From Levilactobacillus angrenensis (GTDB lineage: Bacteria; Bacillota; Bacilli; Lactobacillales; Lactobacillaceae), in contig NZ_RHOB01000019.1 in the NCBI RefSeq assembly GCF_003946085.1, forward strand, positions 1 to 42,813: a DNA stretch of 42,813 nucleotides, written 5' to 3'. Below are positions 36,793 to 42,813 of the stretch, piece by piece. Numbering within the stretch: the stretch's first letter is position 1; every line of letters starts with the position of its first letter. Made by a program: the position numbers and the translations under genes. The notes under the pieces are model-generated. The model was not told where the DNA came from. It was given only the letters and a program-made list of their open reading frames with translations, and ran no database searches.

Positions 36793-36828
36793 CAGGCGGC
36801 CAGTTCAATCTGCGAAGCTGTCAACGAC
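36793..36828 (+). repeat. Intergenic repeat copy D (3' tail)
   Basis: CAGGCGGCCAG, eleven variable bases, then AAGCTGTCAACGAC align without gaps to 14924-14959 of the large element. The upstream parts of the element are missing. A separate GTTGAC/GTCAAC dyad at 36846-36873 has no T-run and may end the minus-strand lipoprotein transcript weakly. Confidence 0.4.
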
Positions 36829-36883
36829 TCGTTTTAACATGAGAAGTTGACGTTGGCACGCTAGGTGGTCAACAGAGACCAGG

Positions 36884-37633
36884 TCACAGGGTCAGTTTCA
36901 ACCAGCCGGTCGGTGCGACGACTTGTTTACTGTCCGCGTAAGCCGCGGCGAAGGCCACCTTGACCGTCTTAAAGGTTGGTTGCCGTTTCTCACTAGCCAG
37001 GCCGGTCGCAAAGGTCGTCAGGTGACCGTGAGCGGGGATGGTCTTACCGGCGCTGGCGTCACTGAGCTGACCAGCTGAGTTGAGTTGCCGGCTCTTGCTG
37101 AGACGCAGCGTCTTGATGCCATCGGTGGTCACGTCGCGTTTGCCGCGGTTGGTGATGGTGAACTTCAATTGAATCGTGTAATAAGGGCTCTTGATGCTGG
37201 CTAAGTTCAGGGCTTGGGCCGCCATCCGTTTGGCCGCAGCCGTCTTCGCTGTGTTTTTGATCACGCGAACCGTGGTGACTTTATAAGTCAGCGGCCCGCT
37301 CTTGATCGTGGTCTGGGGGTGGGTGACCTGGTCGAGTTGGAGCTTGGTGCCGACCTTATCGTATGTGTACTGGCCGGTCGTCTTTAATTTGCCGGACTTA
37401 ACGTAGTGGGCGCTCTTGGTTTGCGCCGTCTGGGGTTGGTAAGTCTGGGCCTCTTTTTTAGTCGATGATGATCCGGTAACAGCGGCGTCCGGTTTCGGTG
37501 CGCTGTAGCTGCTGGATTTTTCTGAATGATTTTTAAAGCTAGCGGTACTTTGGTCGGCGTTAGATTGGCACCCAGCCAGGCCGAAAACTAGAAGACTCAG
37601 CCCCAACAGGGCAAGTGATGAATGCAAACGCAT
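36884..37633 (-). CDS. Uncharacterised lipoprotein
   Basis: The 249-residue protein has a lipoprotein signal peptide (residues 1-21) with lipobox LAGC and Cys22. A Ser/Lys/Thr-rich linker (about 24-80) leads to a beta-rich domain. That domain, with YYTIQLKFTITNRGKRDVTTDG near the middle, resembles immunoglobulin-like extracellular domains of the DUF4352/telomere-type lipoproteins. This suggests a surface-anchored protein exposed outside the membrane. AAGGAG lies about eight bases before the ATG. It is second of two minus-strand genes. Function is not recognised. Confidence 0.8.
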   Translation of the reverse strand: MRLHSSLALLGLSLLVFGLAGCQSNADQSTASFKNHSEKSSSYSAPKPDAAVTGSSSTKKEAQTYQPQTAQTKSAHYVKSGKLKTTGQYTYDKVGTKLQLDQVTHPQTTIKSGPLTYKVTTVRVIKNTAKTAAAKRMAAQALNLASIKSPYYTIQLKFTITNRGKRDVTTDGIKTLRLSKSRQLNSAGQLSDASAGKTIPAHGHLTTFATGLASEKRQPTFKTVKVAFAAAYADSKQVVAPTGWLKLTL

Positions 37634-37646
37634 GATAAAACTCCTT

Positions 37647-37925
37647 TCAACCTAATAAAATTTGGTGGGGGACGAGCCGATAGCCGTAGAGGCGAATCGG
37701 GGTGGTCGCCGCCATGAACAGATTGGCGTGCGGATCAGCTTGTTGGCAACGCGTTCGTAATTGGTCCAGGGTCAACGGTTGACCTGCGCCACTACGCAGC
37801 AGGATGCGCTGGTGGGTGGCCGGCAAGATGTCGACGATGGGCGTGGTCACGTGGTCGTGTTCCCAAAATAGCTGAAGCGCCGGATGTAGATCAATGGTAG
37901 AACGGTTAAAATCGATGAGGCGCAA
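37647..37925 (-). CDS. Small uncharacterised protein
   Basis: With the TTG at 37925 (GGAGGGAG upstream) this gives 92 residues starting MRLIDFNRSTIDLHPALQLFWEHDH. A longer in-frame reading to 38030 has no ribosome binding site and crosses the promoter area. No signal or membrane segment. It is 13 bases upstream of the lipoprotein gene and probably shares its transcript, with a TATACT-like -10 on the minus strand at 37958-37963. No family recognised. Confidence 0.6.
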   Translation of the reverse strand: MRLIDFNRSTIDLHPALQLFWEHDHVTTPIVDILPATHQRILLRSGAGQPLTLDQLRTRCQQADPHANLFMAATTPIRLYGYRLVPHQILLG

Positions 37926-38066
37926 AGAACTCCCTCCCCAGTTAGTGACTTTACCCCAGTATACCGAATTTTCCCGGCGAACCCCAGGCTGGCACCCGGA
38001 AAATTTAAAATTCGTGGGCCAGCCCACCACCCGTGACAGGTTTTACCAGAATCGGGGAAGGAAAAG

Positions 38067-38095
38067 TTGCGGTTTGGGCGAAAATCCCCTAAAAT
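38067..38095 (+). promoter_or_regulatory. rnz: rnz promoter
   Basis: TTGCGG (38067-38072), a 17-base spacer and TAAAAT (38090-38095), 39 bases before the ATG. Confidence 0.6.
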
Positions 38096-38134
38096 AGTGC
38101 TTGGACTTAAAAACAGGATAGGAACGAAAAAAAT

Positions 38135-39085
38135 ATGGAAATTGAATTCTTAGGGACCGGCGCCGGTTCACCAGGAAAGTTCCGCAACGTGACCAGCACG
38201 GCCCTGCGCCTGCTGGACGAGCGGAATTCCGTCTGGTTGTTTGACGTGGGTGAAGCGACCCAGCACCAAATTTTACGGACGACGTTGAAGCCTCGTAAAA
38301 TCGATAAAATTTTTATTACACACTTACACGGTGACCATATTTTTGGCCTACCAGGGTTATTAAGTAGTCGGTCATTTCAGGGCGGTAACGAGCCTCTGAC
38401 GATTTACGGCCCCAAGGGGATTCGTAACTTTGTCGAGGTCAGCCTGCGTGTGTCTGAGACCAAGTTATCTTATAAGATTCATTATCAAGAATTGACGACG
38501 GACGGGTTGGTCTTCGAGGACCCCAAGTTCCGGGTTTACGCTCAGCACCTCGACCACCGGATCGAATGCTTCGGCTACCGGGTCGAAGAAAAGGATCATC
38601 CCGGCGAATTGCAGGTCGAGAAACTCAAGGCGGCCAAGATTCCTTCAGGCCCAGTTTATGGGCAACTCAAGGCGGGTCAAACCGTGACCTTACCGGATGG
38701 TCGGACGCTCAACGGGCAAGACTTTTTAGGCCCTGCGCAGCCTGGTCGTATCGTGGCCATCTTAGGCGATACCCGGCAGACGCCTGGCGAAGAAAAATTG
38801 GCGCGTAACGCGGATGTCTTGGTCCACGAAAGTACGTTTGCCAAGGGTGAAAGTAAGTTGGCGCGGTCATATTACCACTCGACCAACATTCAAGCGGCCG
38901 AGTTGGCTAAGCGCATGCACGTTAAATTGTTACTCTTGAACCATATTTCCGCGCGGTATACGGGGAAAATGGCGTTAGATCTACAGCATCAGGCTCGTGA
39001 AGTCTTCAAGAATACCAAGGTCGTCAAGGACTTTGACGCGGTCGATGTGCCATTTCAAAAATTAATCAAGGCGGGTGCTAAGTGA
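38135..39085 (+). CDS. rnz: Ribonuclease Z
   Basis: RNase Z cleaves tRNA precursors lacking encoded CCA at the 3' end. The 316-residue protein starts [21 protein letters not shown] and has the metal motif [19 protein letters not shown] and VHESTF, all typical. It is the third metallo-beta-lactamase-fold RNase in the window, with J1 and J2. Its TGA overlaps the next ATG. Confidence 0.96.
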   Translation: MEIEFLGTGAGSPGKFRNVTSTALRLLDERNSVWLFDVGEATQHQILRTTLKPRKIDKIFITHLHGDHIFGLPGLLSSRSFQGGNEPLTIYGPKGIRNFVEVSLRVSETKLSYKIHYQELTTDGLVFEDPKFRVYAQHLDHRIECFGYRVEEKDHPGELQVEKLKAAKIPSGPVYGQLKAGQTVTLPDGRTLNGQDFLGPAQPGRIVAILGDTRQTPGEEKLARNADVLVHESTFAKGESKLARSYYHSTNIQAAELAKRMHVKLLLLNHISARYTGKMALDLQHQAREVFKNTKVVKDFDAVDVPFQKLIKAGAK

Positions 39086-39474
39086 TGAAAAATCAGTGGC
39101 GGATTGTGGTCAGCATTTTATTGGTCATCGTAGTGGCGGTATTTGCGATTTTAAACGTGGAGAGTGTCCCCGTTTCCTTTGGGTTCACCACGGTCCACTG
39201 GCCACTGATCTTGATTCTCTTGGTGTCCATTTTGATTGGGGCGGTGTTGATGATTTTATTTTCGACCATCAATGCCGTTCAGCACAACCGCGCTTACAAG
39301 GAGCTGGAACAGACCAGCAGTGAACATCTGGCTGAGCTCCAAGCTGAAAATGATCGTTTGACCAAGCGGCTGCAGAATTCGAACAGCAAACAAGCAGCCG
39401 GGTTACAAGAAAAGCAGATCAAAGAACTTCGCGCGCAGGTGGCTGACTTGCAGGCGAAGTTAGCCACCAAATAA
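39085..39474 (+). CDS. LapA-like two-helix membrane protein (DUF1049)
   Basis: The 129-residue protein has two hydrophobic helices (residues about 6-24 and 35-60) joined by NVESVPVSFGFTTVHWP, the LapA/DUF1049 pattern. A Glu/Gln/Lys-rich coiled coil (about 70-129) follows. In other bacteria LapA-type proteins work in lipopolysaccharide assembly; Gram-positive homologues have no known role. The ATG at 39085 shares its A with the rnz stop; a GTG at 39082 is an alternative start. Confidence 0.8.
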   Translation: MKNQWRIVVSILLVIVVAVFAILNVESVPVSFGFTTVHWPLILILLVSILIGAVLMILFSTINAVQHNRAYKELEQTSSEHLAELQAENDRLTKRLQNSNSKQAAGLQEKQIKELRAQVADLQAKLATK

Positions 39475-39611
39475 AACAGTTCAGTGACAGGTCAACGTTG
39501 AAACGAGTGGGCGTTGCGGAAGTTAGCGAGTTACCAGCACTAATTTCTGTGGCGTCCGTTTCTGTTTTTCAACGGTTGGTCAGAAATAAAGGATAGAAAG
39601 GATGGTTGTTG

Positions 39612-41927
39612 GTGATTGCCGCACAGTATCGCTGGAACATTAAGGACGTGAACCAGCCGTCAGAAGAGGCGCTCAAGCTGGCCGAAGAGACGGGGACGCC
39701 GCCGACGATTACCCAGATTTTAGTCAATCGGGGATATCAGACGGCAGAGGCGATTCAGGCGTTTTTGAACCCGGGTCCCGAACAACTCCATGACCCCAAC
39801 TTGTTGCACGACATGGCCAAGGGGGTCGAACGGATTGAAGACGCGATTGGCCAAGACCAGCAGATCACCATTTATGGCGATTACGATGCTGATGGGGTCA
39901 CGAGTACGTCGATTCTCTACGAAACGCTCAATGAAATGGGCGCTAAGGTCAACTACTATATCCCCAACCGGTTTACGGACGGGTACGGTCCTAACGTCGC
40001 CGCCTTTCAGAAATTGATCGCGGCGGGCACCCAACTCTTCGTGACCGTGGACAATGGGGTCGCCGGTAACGCCGCCATTGCGGCCGCGAATGAAGCCGGT
40101 GTCGACGTGGTCGTGACCGATCACCATGAGCTGCCCCAAGACTTGCCAGACGCCTATGCCATCATCCATCCCCGTTATCCGGGAGCCGAATATCCCTTCG
40201 GTGGCCTGTCGGGAGCCGGAGTGGCTTTCAAGGTGGCCCAGGCCTTGCGCGAAGAGATCCCCCAAGACCTGCTGGATCTCGCGGCGATTGGCACGGTGGC
40301 CGATTTGGTACCGCTGATCGACGAGAACCGCGTCCTGGTCTATTACGGCCTGCAACTGCTGGCGCAAGATGAACGACCGGGCTTACAAGCGCTGATGCAA
40401 GGGGCCGGGTTAAAACCAGCCGAGTTGACGGAACAATCCATTGGCTTTGGTATCGCCCCGCGGTTGAACGCCCTCGGTCGATTGGATGATGCGAGTCCGG
40501 CCGTGGAGCTGTTAACGACGCTAGATGATGACCGGGCCACGGCACTGGCAAAGGAAACCGAAGCGAAGAATCATCACCGCCAAGACCTGGTGAAAGACAT
40601 CAGCGCCGCGGCGTTAGCGCAAGCAGCCGATGCCGACCACGCCCAGCGACCAACCCTGATCATCAGCGGTCATGATTGGCACGAAGGCGTGCTGGGCATC
40701 GTTGCCAGCAAGGTTGTCGAAACGACGGGGAAACCCACACTGGTGGTGAATATTCAAGGTGGCCGGGCCAAGGGGTCGGGTCGGAGTGTTGACGCATTCA
40801 ACCTCTTTACGGCGTTAGATGGTCACAGAGACCTGATGACGGCGTTTGGGGGCCATCACATGGCTGTCGGCTTGACCGTCCCTGAGGACCAATTAGGGGC
40901 CTTGGCGGACGCCTTAGATGCTGAGGCTGCTGAACAAAAATTAACGGAGAGCGGTCCGAGCGAATTGTTGGTGGCAGCGGCCTTGCCCGTTAAAGACGTG
41001 ACGATGGATTTCTACCAACAGCTGGCCAAATTAGCGCCGTTTGGGCCGGATAATCCCCAGCCGCTATTTGCCTTTAAAGCAGCCACGTTGACCCAGATCA
41101 AGGCCATTGGCCAAGACCATAGCCATTTGAAATTTCAATTGACCCAGGACCAACATCAGCTCAATGCCATCCAATTTGGTGCCGGGAAAAACGTGCCGGC
41201 GTTAACGGCAGACCCTGAAGCGGTCGAGGTGTTAGGCGCCATTGAAGACAATGTTTGGCAAGGGCGGCATTCCCTGCAGGTGATGGTCAAGGACCTCAAG
41301 CAGGTGGCCCGGCCAGTCGTTGATGCGCGGACGACCCAGCTTCATCGGGCCATGTTTCAGGCCTTCGGGGTCTACGTGTTCTTCCATCGTAACGTTTACC
41401 AACAATTGGCGGGCCAACTGCCAACTGGTGCGACGGCACTGTTGTTCGATGGCACGGCCCAGCAGCCGGTAGCGGCGGACACGCCAGTCTTTATCGTGGA
41501 TTGTCCGGACGCTACGGCGGATCTGACCAGCGTTTTACAGCAACTCAAGCCGACGCAAGTGACAGCTTATTTGTACAAGAAAGAAAGTCTTTCGCAATTA
41601 GGGATGCCAACTCGCGCGCAATATGCTAAACTGTTTAAGTTCATTGCAACACATCAACAAGTCGATATAGGCCATCAGCTGGACCAATTGGCCAATTTCT
41701 TACAGATTCCACGGACCCAGCTGGTCTTCATGATTCAGGTATTCTTCGAATGTGGCTTCATCACGATCGATCACGGAATCATGGATGGCGTGGCGCACCC
41801 GGAGCACAAGGACTTGGCTACCGCTCCGAGTTACCAACTCAGACAACAGCAAATGCAGACGGAAAGCGAGCTATTAGCTTGTCCGACCGCAACCCTCTTG
41901 CAACGTCTGCAGGCCTCATTGGACTAA
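39612..41927 (+). CDS. recJ: Single-stranded-DNA-specific exonuclease RecJ
   Basis: RecJ is a 5'-3' exonuclease of recombination and repair. From GTG 39612 it is 771 residues. The DHH domain has [14 protein letters not shown] (residues 89-102), TVDNGVAG and TDHHELP. The DHHA1 and OB-type domains follow ([27 protein letters not shown]), and a Firmicute-type C-terminal extension of about 200 residues ends it. GAAAGGAT lies eight bases before the GTG; TTG codons at 39606 and 39609 are closer. It is followed by apt after 22 bases, a common pair. Confidence 0.95.
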   Translation: MIAAQYRWNIKDVNQPSEEALKLAEETGTPPTITQILVNRGYQTAEAIQAFLNPGPEQLHDPNLLHDMAKGVERIEDAIGQDQQITIYGDYDADGVTSTSILYETLNEMGAKVNYYIPNRFTDGYGPNVAAFQKLIAAGTQLFVTVDNGVAGNAAIAAANEAGVDVVVTDHHELPQDLPDAYAIIHPRYPGAEYPFGGLSGAGVAFKVAQALREEIPQDLLDLAAIGTVADLVPLIDENRVLVYYGLQLLAQDERPGLQALMQGAGLKPAELTEQSIGFGIAPRLNALGRLDDASPAVELLTTLDDDRATALAKETEAKNHHRQDLVKDISAAALAQAADADHAQRPTLIISGHDWHEGVLGIVASKVVETTGKPTLVVNIQGGRAKGSGRSVDAFNLFTALDGHRDLMTAFGGHHMAVGLTVPEDQLGALADALDAEAAEQKLTESGPSELLVAAALPVKDVTMDFYQQLAKLAPFGPDNPQPLFAFKAATLTQIKAIGQDHSHLKFQLTQDQHQLNAIQFGAGKNVPALTADPEAVEVLGAIEDNVWQGRHSLQVMVKDLKQVARPVVDARTTQLHRAMFQAFGVYVFFHRNVYQQLAGQLPTGATALLFDGTAQQPVAADTPVFIVDCPDATADLTSVLQQLKPTQVTAYLYKKESLSQLGMPTRAQYAKLFKFIATHQQVDIGHQLDQLANFLQIPRTQLVFMIQVFFECGFITIDHGIMDGVAHPEHKDLATAPSYQLRQQQMQTESELLACPTATLLQRLQASLD

Positions 41928-41949
41928 AATAAAGGAGCAACTTTATCTT

Positions 41950-42468
41950 ATGGCAACTGATTTTACGAAATACATTGCAAGCGTTCCGGATTACCCAGAA
42001 AAGGGCATCATGTTCCGGGACATCTCCCCATTAATGGCAGACGGCGAAGCGTTCCATGCCGCCACTGACGAAATCGTCAAGTATGCCAAGAACAAGGGTG
42101 TTGAAATGGTCGTGGGTCCCGAAGCCCGGGGCTTCATCGTCGGCTGTCCTGTTGCCTACGAAATGGGGATCGGTTTTGCCCCTGCACGTAAGCAAGGGAA
42201 ATTGCCACGCAAGACGGTCAAGGCTAGCTACGACTTGGAATATGGTCAATCCGCGCTCTACATGCACGAAGACGCCATCAAGCCGGGCCAAAAGGTCTTG
42301 GTCACCGATGACTTATTGGCCACTGGTGGGACCATTGGCGCCACGATTCAGCTGGTGGAAGACCTCGGCGGTATCGTCGTGGGAACGGCCTTTCTGATCG
42401 AGCTCAAGGACCTGCATGGTCGCGACAAGCTCAAGGGTTACGACATCTTCAGCTTGATGGAATACTAA
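41950..42468 (+). CDS. apt: Adenine phosphoribosyltransferase
   Basis: Apt makes AMP from adenine and PRPP in purine salvage. The 172-residue protein has [15 protein letters not shown] near the start, [10 protein letters not shown], and the PRPP-binding loop [13 protein letters not shown] (residues about 116-128). AAAGGAG precedes the ATG. The recJ-apt order is usual in Firmicutes. Confidence 0.97.
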   Translation: MATDFTKYIASVPDYPEKGIMFRDISPLMADGEAFHAATDEIVKYAKNKGVEMVVGPEARGFIVGCPVAYEMGIGFAPARKQGKLPRKTVKASYDLEYGQSALYMHEDAIKPGQKVLVTDDLLATGGTIGATIQLVEDLGGIVVGTAFLIELKDLHGRDKLKGYDIFSLMEY

Positions 42469-42480
42469 TTTAAGAGATGC

Positions 42481-42526
42481 AAAAGGTGCCAGCCACGGGG
42501 GATTTCTCGTGGTTGGCACCTTTTTT
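42481..42526. terminator. Terminator of recJ-apt
   Basis: AAAAGGTGCCA-G-CCACG pairs with CGTGG-T-TGGCACCTTTT and is followed by T. An A-run on the other side allows action in both directions. Confidence 0.9.
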
Positions 42527-42813
42527 GGCTCTTTGTCAACGGGTGTTGATGAGGATATTTCCAGAGGTTCAATTCACTTGCGAATTGGGCCTCTTTTTTG
42601 AACCTTGATTTTGAATTCGATTTGGATTCGGTAGCTGAAGTTTAGCCAGTTTCGATAGCCATAAGCGGTTCGTTTGATCTGCTTGATCTTGCGATTAACA
42701 CCTTCAATGGGGCCATTAGAGATTGAGCACTGTGTCATATTTTGAATGAGTTGCTTTCTCTGAATGAAGGTTTTAATGGTTGTTAGAAGTTGAGGACTGA
42801 CGTTCTCAACTTC
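42527..42813 (-). mobile_element. ISL3-family insertion sequence, one end
   Basis: From GGCTCTTTGTCAAC at 42527, directly after the apt terminator, to the window edge. The order of inverted-repeat-like terminus, short spacer and transposase C-terminus fits one end of an ISL3-type element. The other end and the target duplication are outside the window. Confidence 0.7.
42574..42813 (-). CDS. ISL3 family transposase, C-terminal part (cut by window edge)
   Basis: The last 79 codons of a minus-strand frame are open from the window edge to TGA at 42574-42576. The residues SNGPIEGVNRKIKQIKRTAY and GYRNWLNFSYRIQIEFKIK are the characteristic end of ISL3-family DDE transposases, including the catalytic Glu region (GPIEG). 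The rest lies beyond the edge, so completeness is unknown. No stop interrupts the visible part. Confidence 0.85.
   Translation of the reverse strand, partial: EVENVSPQLLTTIKTFIQRKQLIQNMTQCSISNGPIEGVNRKIKQIKRTAYGYRNWLNFSYRIQIEFKIKVQKRGPIRK

Noticed and set aside
39720-40367. 215-codon minus-strand frame inside recJ
   Set aside because: It is fully antisense to the DHH domain, with no start signal and no recognisable motif.
1-42813. CRISPR arrays, tRNA or rRNA genes, phage genes
   Set aside because: No regularly spaced direct repeats, no tRNA TTC-arm with flanking cloverleaf stems, no rRNA sequence and no phage-type genes were found on reading the gaps.

Overview
The window looks like chromosome from a member of the Lactobacillaceae, most likely a Levilactobacillus-type lactobacillus with roughly balanced base composition. 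The evidence is the RpoY/RNase J1 pair, a four-gene pyruvate dehydrogenase operon, paired RNases J1 and J2, a comEA-comEB-comEC-holA competence operon, an ISL3-type transposase end, strong AGGAGG ribosome binding sites and frequent GTG and TTG starts. Species assignment is an inference. Almost everything is conserved housekeeping sequence; the unusual material lies in the longer intergenic gaps and in one degenerate enzyme gene.

Layout. 1-5085: diacylglycerol-kinase-type lipid kinase, then rpoY-rnjA (all minus), a divergent membrane-anchored hypothetical protein (plus), a 545-base gap, and peptide deformylase (minus). 5086-10294: pdhA-pdhB-pdhC-pdhD, ending in two tandem terminators. 10498-14471: a dehydrogenase-family protein without its catalytic residues, a UPF0223 protein, an inositol-monophosphatase-family enzyme, and the ribosomal GTPase TypA/BipA. 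14472-15153: a 680-base gap holding a large structured element. 15154-18716: ftsW-ylbG-rsmD-coaD-ylbL. 18878-23395: comEA-comEB-comEC-holA, convergent with rpsT. 24159-26496: rpsO and rnjB. 26567-31933: a TPR-like protein, tuf, tig and clpX. 32114-33009: ysxC (engB) and a MazG-like gene. 33148-33336: a 62-residue acidic/basic protein (minus). 33490-36690: uvrC and obgE. 36884-37925: two uncharacterised minus-strand genes, one a lipoprotein. 38135-42468: rnz, a LapA-like membrane protein, recJ and apt. 42527-42813: one end of an ISL3-type insertion sequence, cut by the window edge.

Themes. RNA turnover and translation dominate: RNase J1, RNase J2, RNase Z, RsmD, S15, S20, EF-Tu, TypA, ObgE, YsxC, Def and trigger factor. 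DNA uptake and repair come from ComEA/EB/EC, HolA, UvrC and RecJ. Central metabolism comes from the PDH complex. Translational coupling by 1-4 base overlaps is common (rpoY/rnjA, ylbG/rsmD/coaD, comEB/comEC/holA, rnz/lapA).

The most interesting signals are: (1) a roughly 480-base element at 14543-15026 bounded by 20-base imperfect inverted ends, with nested long-range helices, whose 3' part recurs near 4345, 33048 and 36793 in other intergenic gaps; (2) a lactate/malate dehydrogenase relative that has lost every catalytic residue; (3) an orphan promoter-hairpin-terminator cassette at about 4012-4112 that reads like an attenuator with no gene behind it; and (4) mutually exclusive hairpins in the rnjB leader. 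No tRNA, rRNA, CRISPR array or prophage was seen.
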